Positions 8,192 to 15,899 of a stretch of 26,689 bases of DNA are shown piece by piece; within the stretch, counting starts at the first letter, position 1, and the number at the start of each line of letters is the position of its first letter. Source of the stretch: an uncultured Christensenella sp. (GTDB lineage: Bacteria; Bacillota; Clostridia; Christensenellales; UBA1750). The notes beneath the pieces were generated by a model. It was not told the DNA's origin, did no database searches, and saw nothing but the letters and a program-made list of their open reading frames with translations. Location: positions 1 to 26,689 of the forward strand of contig CAJJNQ010000036.1 of the NCBI GenBank assembly GCA_905193155.1, in the 5' to 3' direction. The position numbers and the translations under genes were made by a program.

Positions 8192-8719
8192 ATGGAAATA
8201 CGCAAACTCATTCCGTCGGATGTGGATGCGCTGCTGGCGCTGCAAACCCGTCTGCACGACGGAATGGTGCATTCCGAATGGCTGGCCGATACCGACCAGC
8301 AGCAGTTTGACGAGATCCTCTCCGGCTGCGGCTACGGCGAGGGTGTGTTTGAAGATGGAAAGATGCTGGGCGCGTGGGTGCTGTATTATCCGCCCAAGGG
8401 TGCACACTGCCTGGGCGACATCATCGGCTTGCCGGAGGGCAGCACCGCGCACATGGAGTTGGCTCTGCTCGACCCGCGCCTGCGCGGGCAGGGAATGCAC
8501 TCCCGCATGGTCAAAAAGATGACCGCGCACGCGGCGGCCGACGGCTATGATTATATCGCTTCGACCGTTCATCCTGACAATCAGGCGAGCCTTCGCGGCG
8601 TGCTGGGCGCGGGCTACCGCATCTTCGATACCCGTCCCATGTACGGCGGCAAGATGCGCTGCATCCTGTATAGATCCCTGAAAGACGAAAAAGAGAATTC
8701 CGACGATACCGGTAGATAA
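8192..8719 (+). CDS. GNAT-family N-acetyltransferase
   Basis: A 175-residue protein with the acetyl-CoA-binding motif A of GNAT enzymes, RLRGQGMHSRM (residues 96-106, matching R/Q-x-x-G-x-G). It is followed by a helix and the motif B region STVHPDNQASLRGVLGAGYR, where Asn130 and the following residues fit the family pattern of an Asn before the last helix. It begins 3 bases after the MFS gene with a GGGAGG ribosome site. The substrate is unknown. Because it sits inside a catabolic-looking cassette together with a second, different GNAT gene (11494-12030), acetylation may modify a pathway intermediate or detoxify an amine. That is inference only. Confidence 0.85.
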   Translation: MEIRKLIPSDVDALLALQTRLHDGMVHSEWLADTDQQQFDEILSGCGYGEGVFEDGKMLGAWVLYYPPKGAHCLGDIIGLPEGSTAHMELALLDPRLRGQGMHSRMVKKMTAHAAADGYDYIASTVHPDNQASLRGVLGAGYRIFDTRPMYGGKMRCILYRSLKDEKENSDDTGR

Positions 8720-8738
8720 AAGGAGACGTTTCAAAACA

Positions 8739-9563
8739 ATGGCAAGTCCGATCGAACTGGTGGGCAAAATCGGCTCCATGGCGCTGATCCGCCGCGAAGA
8801 AAAAGACATCGATTACAACATTTTCTCCCGCCTGGGCGCGGAGCTTCGCCCGGGCATGATCTGGGTATCCTCCGGCGCGGTGGAAATCGGCCGTCTGGAT
8901 TACATCAAGCGCACCGGCCATGAGCTTACCGGCAACCCCGACGAGGTCAAGACCGATTATTCCGCGCAGGGGCAGGCGATCCTGATGGAGAATTACCGCC
9001 GGTTCATTCCGGCCAATATTTCCGTGCGCCAGCTGCTGGTGGAGCACACGCACTTCAACTCCCGCGCCACGCGCGAGTTCATCCGCGATATGCTGCTGCG
9101 CTGCCCGGAGCAGGGCGCTGTGCCGATCGTGAATTATAATGACACCGTCTCCTGCGAAGAGCACCGCAAGATGGAGCTGATGCAGCTGCGCGACAAGGCG
9201 CAGGACGTGGTCGAGTGCGTCGATAACGATGAGACTGCCGCGGTCATCGCGGGGCTGGTTGAGGCGCAGAACCTGCTGATCCTGACCTCTGCCGACGGCA
9301 TCTACGCCGACCCTAAGGATCCATCCACTCTTGTGCGCGAGGTCTGCGCCAAGGACGGCGAAGAGATGGAGCGCAAGATCCGCGAGCTTCAGAAAAACTG
9401 CGTGGGCGCGTCCCGCGCGGGAGCCAACGGCGCAAAGGCCAAGCTGGAATACATTCTGCCCTGCGCCAAGCGCGGCACCACCGTGGTCATCGGCCACGCC
9501 CGGTTCCGCATTTCCCAGCTGATGAACGGCGAGGTGCCCTGCACCCGCTTCTATATCCCGTAA
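8739..9563 (+). CDS. Amino-acid kinase family protein, glutamate 5-kinase-like
   Basis: A 274-residue kinase of the amino-acid kinase superfamily that resembles glutamate 5-kinase. Visible motifs are VGKIGS (8-13, phosphate-binding lysine region), SSGAVEIG (44-51), VNYNDTVS (131-138), VDNDETAA (161-168), LTSADGIYADP (182-192) and a nucleotide loop RAGANGAKAKL (226-236). Differences from typical ProB are clear: the nucleotide loop is not GTGGMxTKL, there is no C-terminal PUA domain, and no proA follows. The neighbours are a sugar isomerase and a dehydrogenase instead. It may phosphorylate a carboxylate or similar acid other than glutamate, or feed proline synthesis in a divergent way. The fold is certain enough; the substrate is not. 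Confidence 0.8.
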   Translation: MASPIELVGKIGSMALIRREEKDIDYNIFSRLGAELRPGMIWVSSGAVEIGRLDYIKRTGHELTGNPDEVKTDYSAQGQAILMENYRRFIPANISVRQLLVEHTHFNSRATREFIRDMLLRCPEQGAVPIVNYNDTVSCEEHRKMELMQLRDKAQDVVECVDNDETAAVIAGLVEAQNLLILTSADGIYADPKDPSTLVREVCAKDGEEMERKIRELQKNCVGASRAGANGAKAKLEYILPCAKRGTTVVIGHARFRISQLMNGEVPCTRFYIP

Positions 9564-9593
9564 AACACGGGCAACAAAAAGGAGGATCTACCG

Positions 9594-10439
9594 ATGATTA
9601 AGTCGATCAATCAGTGGTCTTTTCCGGCGGACATGACGGCGAAGGCGTGCCTGCTGGCGGCCAAGCGCGCGGGGTTCGAGGGTTTCGAGCCTGCGTTTGA
9701 CGAGCACGGCGCACTCTCCCTGGACGGCTTTGAGGCGGGCGCAAAGGAACTGCGCGCCCTGGCGGAGCAGGAGGGCATGATCCTGACCTCGCTGGCTTCC
9801 GGCCTTTACTGGACCTACTCCTTGACGGCTTCCGATCCCGCGGTGCGGGAAAAGGCCCGCGGCATCGTCCGCGCGCAGATCGACTGCGCCGTGGCGCTGG
9901 GCGTGGACGCAATTCTCGTCGTGCCGGGCGCGGTGGGACGCGGCTTCTGGGGCGGCGACGACAACGTCAGCTATGCCGACGCCTACGAGCGGGCGCAGGA
10001 GGCGATCCGTGCACTGGCGCCGTACGCCGAGGAAAAGGGCGTCACCATCGCGCTGGAAAACGTCTGGAACAATTTCCTGATCTCGCCCCTGGAAATGGCA
10101 CGCTTTATCGACGAAGTAGATTCTCCGCGCGTCAAGGCCTATTTTGACATCGGCAACGTGCTGCTCTTCGGCGAGTCTGAGCACTGGATTCACGCGCTGG
10201 GCAGCCGCATCGCCCGGATGCACGTCAAGGACTTCAAGCGCAGCGTCGGCAACATCAACGGCTTCTGCGACCTTATGGAGGGCGATGTGAATTTCCCCGA
10301 GGTCGTCAAGGCCTGCAAGGCCATCGGCTACGAAGGCCCCATCACCGCGGAAATGACGCCCTACCCCGTCTATCCGCTGGAGCAGGCATACCGCACCTCC
10401 CGCGCACTGGACGTGATTCTGGGCAGAATTCAGGAATAA
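9594..10439 (+). CDS. Sugar phosphate isomerase/epimerase (xylose isomerase-like TIM barrel)
   Basis: A 281-residue TIM-barrel protein of the AP-endonuclease-2/xylose-isomerase-like superfamily. The four metal-binding positions can be followed: Glu155 in IALENVWNN, Asp185 in YFDIGN, His210 in MHVKDF and Glu253 in ITAEMTPY. This arrangement is shared with L-ribulose-5-phosphate 3-epimerases, ketose 3-epimerases and hydroxypyruvate isomerase. The RGFWGGDDNVSY stretch (116-127) would form the substrate loop. Start supported by AAGGAGG at normal spacing. Its direct neighbour is a Gfo/Idh/MocA dehydrogenase, a very common partnership in inositol and unusual-sugar catabolism, where one oxidises and the other isomerises or epimerises. 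Exact reaction unknown. Confidence 0.88.
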   Translation: MIKSINQWSFPADMTAKACLLAAKRAGFEGFEPAFDEHGALSLDGFEAGAKELRALAEQEGMILTSLASGLYWTYSLTASDPAVREKARGIVRAQIDCAVALGVDAILVVPGAVGRGFWGGDDNVSYADAYERAQEAIRALAPYAEEKGVTIALENVWNNFLISPLEMARFIDEVDSPRVKAYFDIGNVLLFGESEHWIHALGSRIARMHVKDFKRSVGNINGFCDLMEGDVNFPEVVKACKAIGYEGPITAEMTPYPVYPLEQAYRTSRALDVILGRIQE

Positions 10440-10466
10440 AAAACAGAATTGTAGGAGGAAAAGAAC

Positions 10467-11492
10467 ATGATTCGTGTCGGTCTTGTCGGCGTTGGCGCCA
10501 TGGGCAGCGGCCATCTGGCCAATTATCTCCGCCTGATGCGCGAGGGCAAGGACATCAAGCTCGTCGCCATTTGCGATGTGCGTCCCGAACAGCTGGAGCG
10601 CAAGGAAAACAACGATCTGAACATCGAGATCAAGCATGAGAGCTTCCAGGCGGATTACAACAAGTATACCAGCTTTAAGAAGATGCTCGACAGCGAAGAG
10701 ATGGATTATGTCGATTTCGCCGTGCCCACTTACCTGCACGCCGAAATGGCGGTCGCCGCGCTGGAACACGGCTTCCATGTGCTGTCCGAAAAGCCGATGG
10801 CGATGAACGTGCAGCAGTGCGAGAGCATGATTCAGGCCTCTCTGCGCAGCGGCAAGACCCTGATGGTCGCCCAGTGCCTGCGCTTCTGGCCCGCGTATGA
10901 AGAACTTAAGCGCATCGTCGATTCCGGCGAATGGGGCCGCGTGGTCAGCGGCATGTTCTTCCGCGGCGGCGATACGCCCAAGTGGTCCTTTGAGGATTGG
11001 CTGCGCAAGAAGGACAAGAGCGGCGGCGTGCTGCTCGATCAGCATATCCACGATGTCGATACCATCAACTGGCTCTTCGGCACGCCGGATTCCGTCTCCA
11101 CCAGTGCCCTGAACGTCATTCCCGGCAGCGGTTACGACGCGGTTTCCACCAACTACTATTATCCCGACGGCAAGGTCATCAACGCCATGGACGACTGGAC
11201 CATCAACGGCGCGCGCGGCTTTGAGATGATCTTCCGCGTCAACTTTGAAAAAGGCTGCGCGGAGCTCACCCGCGACGGCAAGCTGACCCTCTATCCTGTC
11301 GGCAGCGATAAGGTTGTGCCCGAACTCGAGCCCGACGACGGCTACTACCGCGAGATCCTCTATTTCGTGGACTGCCTCAAGAACGGCCGTCAGCCCGAGC
11401 GCTGCACCACCGCCTCCACGATGGAAACCATCCGCATCGCGCACGCGGAGATGAAGTCTGCGGACAACGCCGGCGAGAGGGTGAAGCTGTAA
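10467..11492 (+). CDS. Gfo/Idh/MocA-family NAD(P)-dependent dehydrogenase
   Basis: A 341-residue oxidoreductase. The N-terminal Rossmann fold has GVGAMGSGH (residues 8-16) and Asp37 at the end of strand two, which favours NAD(H). The family hallmark EKPMA occurs at 108-112, with Lys109 as the catalytic lysine. The second domain carries GGVLLDQHIHDVD (186-198), in which Asp191 and His195 are the expected catalytic pair. These enzymes oxidise sugars, inositols or amino sugars at a ring hydroxyl. It lies 27 bases after the isomerase with an AGGAGG site and is followed by only one base before the next ATG. Substrate not identifiable by eye. Confidence 0.92.
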   Translation: MIRVGLVGVGAMGSGHLANYLRLMREGKDIKLVAICDVRPEQLERKENNDLNIEIKHESFQADYNKYTSFKKMLDSEEMDYVDFAVPTYLHAEMAVAALEHGFHVLSEKPMAMNVQQCESMIQASLRSGKTLMVAQCLRFWPAYEELKRIVDSGEWGRVVSGMFFRGGDTPKWSFEDWLRKKDKSGGVLLDQHIHDVDTINWLFGTPDSVSTSALNVIPGSGYDAVSTNYYYPDGKVINAMDDWTINGARGFEMIFRVNFEKGCAELTRDGKLTLYPVGSDKVVPELEPDDGYYREILYFVDCLKNGRQPERCTTASTMETIRIAHAEMKSADNAGERVKL

Positions 11493-11493
11493 G

Positions 11494-12030
11494 ATGTCAC
11501 AGCCTTTTCTGCCGGAAATCCGCACGAAGCGGCTGACCCTGCGCCCTTTTCAAAAGGGTGACGCGCAGGATCTCTATGAATATCTTTCCGATCCGGAGGT
11601 CGTGCGGTTCGAGCCGTATCGGCCCTATACCCTTGAATCCTGCGGTCAGGAAGCCGAAAACCGCTCAAAAAACCCCGCTTTTATCGCCGTCATGCTGGGG
11701 GATAAGGTGATCGGCAACGTCTATCTGGCTAAGCAGAACGACTACACCTGGGAAGTCGGGTGGGTATTCAACCGCACCTTCCAGCATCACGGTTACGCGA
11801 CCGAAGCGGCGCACGCTGCGATGGATTGGGCCTTCCGGCAGCAGAGCGCGCACCGCATCATCGCCGAGTGCGACCCGCGCAATCCCGCCTCCTGGAAGCT
11901 GATGGAGCGGCTGGGGATGCGCCGCGAGAGCGAGTGGAAGAAAAACGTGTTCTTTTTCCGCGACGAAAACGGAAATCCGCTGTGGAAGGATACCTATCAG
12001 TACGCCGTCCTTGCGGAAGAATGGAAATAA
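11494..12030 (+). CDS. GNAT acetyltransferase, RimJ/RimL-like
   Basis: A 178-residue acetyltransferase of the RimJ/RimL (Acetyltransf_3) type: it begins TKRLTLRPF, has LSDPEVVRF at 31-39, and carries the acetyl-CoA loop QHHGYATEA at 97-105, followed by NPASWKLMERLGM at 130-142. RimL-type proteins acetylate protein N-termini or small amines and also confer resistance to some antibiotics; nothing here decides which. It is the last gene of the cassette, and the terminator at 12042-12068 follows at once. It differs in subfamily from the GNAT gene at 8192. Confidence 0.87.
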   Translation: MSQPFLPEIRTKRLTLRPFQKGDAQDLYEYLSDPEVVRFEPYRPYTLESCGQEAENRSKNPAFIAVMLGDKVIGNVYLAKQNDYTWEVGWVFNRTFQHHGYATEAAHAAMDWAFRQQSAHRIIAECDPRNPASWKLMERLGMRRESEWKKNVFFFRDENGNPLWKDTYQYAVLAEEWK

Positions 12031-12041
12031 GCAAGTAAAAA

Positions 12042-12068
12042 GGCGGCCCCGCCGTGGGCTGCCTTTTT
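12042..12068 (+). terminator. Intrinsic terminator of the seven-gene cassette
   Basis: GGCGGCCC (12042-12049), a six-base loop and GGGCTGCC (12056-12063) pair with one G-U wobble that works only in plus-strand RNA, followed by five T (12064-12068). It starts 12 bases after the stop codon of the GNAT gene. The next gene's ATG is only 20 bases further on. Confidence 0.85.
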
Positions 12069-12087
12069 GCATCGGAAGGAGAAAAAT

Positions 12088-12486
12088 ATGCTGCAAGTTT
12101 CGGCAGGGGCAATTTTTCGCAGCGACGGCCGCGTGCTGCTCTGTCAAAGAGGATATGGGGACTGCGCGGGGCTTTGGGAATTTCCGGGAGGCAAGCGGGA
12201 GCCGGGCGAGGACGCCTGCGCCTGTCTGGAAAGGGAGATCAGGGAGGAGCTGAACCTGCGCATCCGCTGCACGGAGGTGCTGGGTAGCGTCGTCTACGCT
12301 TATCCAAACCGAACGATCGAGCTGACGCTGGTCCGCGCGGAAATTATGCAGGGAGAGCCGGAGCTGACCGAACATACCGCTCTGCGCTGGCTGCACGGAG
12401 AGGAATTCCAACTTGAAGAGCTCTGTCCGGCAGATCGCGAATTGCTCCTAAAATGTCAGGAAAAACTATTTTCCTACAAGAATTGA
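12088..12486 (+). CDS. mutT: MutT-type Nudix hydrolase, probable 8-oxo-dGTP diphosphatase
   Basis: A 132-residue Nudix protein close to the usual MutT length. The Nudix box runs from Gly35 to about residue 57: GGKREPGE, then REIREEL, with the metal-binding glutamates around 50-54. The last Gly of the consensus is Asn. The EFPGGK lead-in and the C-terminal CPADRELL segment are typical of MutT-type pyrophosphohydrolases that clear oxidised dGTP or related nucleotides. The start at 12088 was chosen because GGAAGGAG precedes it; an earlier in-frame ATG at 12067 sits in the terminator's T-tract. No clear promoter lies between the terminator and this gene, so it may rely on read-through. MutY, which acts on the same lesion, is encoded about 4.5 kb downstream. 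Confidence 0.82.
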   Translation: MLQVSAGAIFRSDGRVLLCQRGYGDCAGLWEFPGGKREPGEDACACLEREIREELNLRIRCTEVLGSVVYAYPNRTIELTLVRAEIMQGEPELTEHTALRWLHGEEFQLEELCPADRELLLKCQEKLFSYKN

Positions 12487-12511
12487 CAGAATGCCCTTCG
12501 GGGAGTATCCT
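12483..12511 (+). promoter_or_regulatory. Promoter for the DUF4234 gene
   Basis: TTGACA (12483-12488), a 17-base spacer and TATCCT (12506-12511). The -35 box overlaps the mutT stop codon. It lies about 45 bases before the ATG at 12557, which has a GAGGAGG ribosome site, so this small gene probably has its own transcript. Confidence 0.65.
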
Positions 12512-12556
12512 GTGTAAAAGGATTCCCTATTTCTTCAATTTGAGGAGGACATTATC

Positions 12557-12955
12557 ATGGTTAAGACCAACCGCAACATGTGGGTGCTCATTCTGCTCAG
12601 CTTGGTCACCTTCGGCATCTACCCCCTGTTTTACTGGGCCGGCGTCGGCGAGGATGTCAACAAGATGTGCGCAGCCGACGGAAAGACCACGCAGAGCTTC
12701 TGGATCGCCTGGCTGCTCGGCCTGATCACGGCGGGCGTCTTCCAGCTGGTCTGGATTTACGGCGTTGTGGAGCGCATCTACGACGCGGGCAAGCGCTACG
12801 GCGTGGAGACCAAATGCACCGGCTCGACCTATCTCATTTGGGCGCTGGTCGGTTCCCTGCTGTGCGGCGTGGGTCCGTTCATCGCACTCTATAAGCATGT
12901 AAACGACATCAACGCCGTTGCCGCCGCCTACAACGCTGCGGGCGTCGCAAGATAA
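12557..12955 (+). CDS. DUF4234 family small membrane protein
   Basis: A 132-residue integral membrane protein that fits the DUF4234 pattern: an N-terminal helix with LVTFGIYPLFYW (residues 16-27), a second hydrophobic block at 48-70 and a third at 92-112, with short charged stretches between them. The segment after the first helix (VGEDVNKMC) is the usual position of the family's polar motif. Function of the family is unknown. It is flanked by its own promoter (12483-12511) and terminator (12972-12999), so it is probably a single-gene unit. Confidence 0.82.
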   Translation: MVKTNRNMWVLILLSLVTFGIYPLFYWAGVGEDVNKMCAADGKTTQSFWIAWLLGLITAGVFQLVWIYGVVERIYDAGKRYGVETKCTGSTYLIWALVGSLLCGVGPFIALYKHVNDINAVAAAYNAAGVAR

Positions 12956-12971
12956 GCGCGGTTCCCCCAAA

Positions 12972-12999
12972 GGGAGGGTTTGAACACCCTCTCTTTTTT
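12972..12999 (+). terminator. Intrinsic terminator after the DUF4234 gene
   Basis: GGGAGGGT (12972-12979) pairs with ACCCTCTC (12986-12993) through a six-base loop with one G-U pair, followed by six T (12994-12999). It is 16 bases past the stop codon. Confidence 0.85.
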
Positions 13000-13027
13000 G
13001 TTTGCGTTTTGCAGTGCGGGAAAGAAC

Positions 13028-13056
13028 TTTAACAAATCAGAGCCGTATGTTATAAT
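13028..13056 (+). promoter_or_regulatory. Extended -10 promoter of the RNA-binding protein/rqcP operon
   Basis: TTTAAC (13028-13033), a 17-base spacer and a consensus TATAAT (13051-13056), with TG at 13048-13049 one base before it, giving an extended -10. The gene at 13118 follows after a leader of about 55 bases. No other clear promoter was seen up to 19177, so this may drive all six genes. Confidence 0.75.
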
Positions 13057-13117
13057 GGTGGTATAAGAATATGTTCCCTTTTTTAACGCTCGGAAGAGAG
13101 CAAAAGGAGGCTGGAAA

Positions 13118-15631
13118 ATGGGCATTTTGGAAAAGACGCTGCGCACAAAAGTGAGCCTGGGAGAACAGGTGGACGTGACGCTGATCGGCGGGCGCGAGCT
13201 TCGCGGCAGGATCACGGCGTTTGCGGAGGACGGCATTTTGCTGGATGACGGCTGCTTTGAAAGACCTGTGGCCTTTATGGGAATGGCGACCTGCATCCCG
13301 ACCCGTTTTGTGCCGGGCGGCGTCGCACTTCCTGCGGTAAAGACAGAGAACAAAGAGGAAGCAGCTGCACCCGAGATCAAGGAAGAGGCGGCGATTCCCG
13401 AAGAAACTGTGATTCCGGCAGAGCCTAAGCCGGAAGAGGAAAATAAAAAGTACGGTCTGGGCGAAATTGTCCATTATGATAAACTCAACGGCTACGGCCG
13501 CGCGCAGGAGGGTGAGGAGAAATTCATCTTCCGCCGGGAAAGCATCGCCAGCGCCAATTTGTGGAAAGCGTTGTTGGAAGCGCCCAATACCTGCGGCATC
13601 CGCATCGCCTTTACGATGGAAAAGAACGGCGCGCGCTCGCATCTGCGCCTGCCGGAAGAAATGGAAACCCCGGATGAGCTGGAAAAGCCCGATTTTTCTG
13701 TCCGCGTGCGCGTCAGCGCCGATGAGGATGTCAACCCCAACGCGCGCGTCAATTTTGTGGACGGCACCGAGATGGAAGAGAAAGTCCGAAACGGCATGGT
13801 GATGTTCTATAATCCCGATAAATCCTTCGGGCGCTTGCAGGACATGGAGGGCGATCGCTATTATTTCCGCGCCAACGACGTCATGCAGCTGAGCTTGCTG
13901 CGCTTTTTGCACGATAACCCGCCGCATGTGGTGGCAGATAAGGAAGTCACCTTCTCCGTCAAGCACCTGCCCACCGGCAAAACCGCCGCGGGCCGCGTGA
14001 GCTGGAAGCCCGAAGGGCAGGACGATGGGGACGAGGAAGGGGAAGCGGAGCCTGCCCCGGCAGCGCAGTCGAAAAAGCAGTCGGAATCCCAGCCCGCTCT
14101 CAAGCGCGAGGCGCCGGAGCCCAACGCCTATTGTGCGCTTTTGATGCGCGCCTGGGGCTGTGGTTGGGACGAGATGCCGGGCCGTCTGCTGCGCGCCGCG
14201 GAGCGCTGCGGGGACGAAAGCGTCCGGCGCGACCTGTTGCTTGAAAACGTGGCGCTGAGCGACGTTCGCCGCGAAAAACGCGACGATGCGATGCTGCGCT
14301 ACCTGCGCGCGTTTGTGCGCGAAGGGGACGATGTGCAGCTGGACGGCCTGCTGCGCACGGCGGTCTATGACGGAAAAGAGATGTTCGATGCGCTGACGGC
14401 GCTGTTTGCCATGTCCGACGGCGCGCTGAACCGCCTGAGCAGCATCATTGCGGGCAGCAGCGAGATGGTGACGCTGCGCGGCGAAATTTTAAGCCGCTTC
14501 GGCGTGGTGCCCGAAACTGCCGCCGCGATGAAGGAAGCCTGGCGCACCTTGATTGAGCAGGAGCGCAAAAATACGGATTATGCCGCCCTGCCCGGCAATG
14601 CGGAAACGCTGGCTGCGCTGGGGCTTGCACAGAAGAACGCCGCGTGGAAGGCGTTGTTGGACGCGCAGGAGCAGGATACGCAGGACGATGCGCTGCGTGT
14701 GCAGGCGGAAGCCGTTCAGCGGCAGATTCTCGATGCGCCGTCCCGCGCGGCGGTGGAATGGATGCTGCCGCTGGTGGAAAAGCTGCTTGAAAAGGTCAGC
14801 GCTCCGGCGCTTGCGCTGCGCCCGCTGGGCGCGGTGCGCTGTGCGGACGAACGCTATGCCTGCGTGGAGATCAGCGGCCAGGCGGAAGAAGTCTGCCTCT
14901 GCATCGGCGGTCAGGCGCTTGCGCTGGGCGCGGTGGACGGCCGCGTGCAGGCGGCGCTGCCCTGCGGGGAAGAATCCGCAGCGGTGCGCCTGACGGCGAA
15001 GATTGATGGCGCGGATTGGGCGCAGGAGGCGGAAATGACCTTCCGCAGCCTGCCGCAGAACGAGTTGACCGCCCAGCAGACAATCAGCCGCTTTGGCGTG
15101 GCGTTTGTGCAGGGCGGCGCGGCGGAGTTGGAAACGGTCTGCGGGGAATTGGAGCGCAACCCGGACAACATCGCGGCGCTGGCGCAGCCCGAGGGTGGCA
15201 GCCTTGCGGACGTGCTGCGCGCCATGCTGACCGCCTGGCAGGACACCATGCGGGAGGAATTCGGCTCGGAAACGGCGGGATTGATCGCCTTCCCTGAGCG
15301 CGATAAGCTCGTTGGGATGGACGAAGCGGCGCTGCGTCAGGCGCTGCTGGGCGCGCTGGGGAGCTTCGTTGACATCCGCATGATCCTTGAGCAGCTGATG
15401 GGCACCCAGGTGCTGTTCCTGATACCCGGGTTTTCGTATCAGGCGGAAGCGCTCTATGAAATCGCAAAGGAACTGCCCAAATTCAGCTCCGGTGCGGTGA
15501 TCGCCGCAGAAGAGCTGCCCGCGCACGAGGAAGGACAGGTGCTCTGCGAGGGAAAGCTCGGCATTCAAAGCGTGCTGGAGATGGCGGGCTTTGCCGGTGC
15601 GCCGCTCCGCGTCGGCGGGGACGAAGCGTAA
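13118..15631 (+). CDS. Large multidomain protein: Sm/Hfq-like plus two cold-shock-like domains plus long unknown C-terminal part
   Basis: An 837-residue protein that I could not assign to a named family. Residues 10-64 resemble an Sm/Hfq fold: VDVTLIGGRELRGRI, then GILLDDG and a final CIPTR, matching the strand order and the Leu-x-Gly turn of Hfq. A Glu/Pro/Ala linker (65-110) follows. Residues 112-178 look like a cold-shock domain (GEIVHYDKLNGYGRAQ, then KFIFRRESI), and residues 223-297 like a second one (GMVMFYNPDKSFGRLQ, then YYFRANDV). After an acidic and Gln/Ser-rich linker, residues 337-560 are helical, 566-645 beta-rich and 651-837 helical. Three nucleic-acid-type modules suggest RNA binding. 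The gene lies 25 bases upstream of rqcP. The coding call is secure; the domain reading is by eye. Confidence 0.85.
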   Translation: MGILEKTLRTKVSLGEQVDVTLIGGRELRGRITAFAEDGILLDDGCFERPVAFMGMATCIPTRFVPGGVALPAVKTENKEEAAAPEIKEEAAIPEETVIPAEPKPEEENKKYGLGEIVHYDKLNGYGRAQEGEEKFIFRRESIASANLWKALLEAPNTCGIRIAFTMEKNGARSHLRLPEEMETPDELEKPDFSVRVRVSADEDVNPNARVNFVDGTEMEEKVRNGMVMFYNPDKSFGRLQDMEGDRYYFRANDVMQLSLLRFLHDNPPHVVADKEVTFSVKHLPTGKTAAGRVSWKPEGQDDGDEEGEAEPAPAAQSKKQSESQPALKREAPEPNAYCALLMRAWGCGWDEMPGRLLRAAERCGDESVRRDLLLENVALSDVRREKRDDAMLRYLRAFVREGDDVQLDGLLRTAVYDGKEMFDALTALFAMSDGALNRLSSIIAGSSEMVTLRGEILSRFGVVPETAAAMKEAWRTLIEQERKNTDYAALPGNAETLAALGLAQKNAAWKALLDAQEQDTQDDALRVQAEAVQRQILDAPSRAAVEWMLPLVEKLLEKVSAPALALRPLGAVRCADERYACVEISGQAEEVCLCIGGQALALGAVDGRVQAALPCGEESAAVRLTAKIDGADWAQEAEMTFRSLPQNELTAQQTISRFGVAFVQGGAAELETVCGELERNPDNIAALAQPEGGSLADVLRAMLTAWQDTMREEFGSETAGLIAFPERDKLVGMDEAALRQALLGALGSFVDIRMILEQLMGTQVLFLIPGFSYQAEALYEIAKELPKFSSGAVIAAEELPAHEEGQVLCEGKLGIQSVLEMAGFAGAPLRVGGDEA

Positions 15632-15656
15632 AGACGCATTCTTAAAGGAGAAAAAC

Positions 15657-15899
15657 ATGAGACTGGATAAATACTTGAAGGTATCGCGCATCATCAAGCG
15701 ACGCACGGTTGCCAACGAGGCGGCTGACGCAGGCCGCGTGATGGTCAACGGAAAGGTCGCCCGCGCCTCCTACGAGGTCAAGGCGGGAGATGTGATCGAG
15801 ATTCGCTTCGGCGAAAAGGTGACCAAATACGAGGTTCTGAACGTGCAGGACAACGTCGGCAAGAACGGCGCGGCAGACCTTTACCGGGCGATTCCGTAA
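15657..15899 (+). CDS. rqcP: RqcP, S4-domain ribosome quality-control factor
   Basis: An 80-residue single S4 domain protein. The sequence MRLDKYLKVSRIIKRRTVA at the N-terminus, GRVMVNGKVA at 26-35 and VKAGDVIEIRFG at 41-52 closely match Bacillus RqcP (YabO). In the known pathway RqcP works with RqcH on stalled 50S subunits during C-terminal alanine tailing of nascent chains, binding near the P-site tRNA. The start at 15657 follows AAAGGAG; the in-frame ATG at 15591 lies inside the preceding gene and lacks such a site. It overlaps ispDF by one base (TAATG). Placement after a multidomain putative RNA-binding gene is notable. Assignment is confident. Confidence 0.93.
   Translation: MRLDKYLKVSRIIKRRTVANEAADAGRVMVNGKVARASYEVKAGDVIEIRFGEKVTKYEVLNVQDNVGKNGAADLYRAIP

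Noticed and set aside
9588..11525. A 645-codon open frame on the minus strand opposite the isomerase and dehydrogenase genes
   Set aside because: It is antisense to two genes with clear family motifs and ribosome sites; its translation is Ala/His/Val-rich with no recognisable domain, as expected for a mirror frame in GC-rich DNA.
8192..12030. Toxin-antitoxin reading of the two GNAT genes (TacT-like)
   Set aside because: No small RHH or helix-turn-helix antitoxin gene is adjacent to either, and both lie inside an enzyme cassette.
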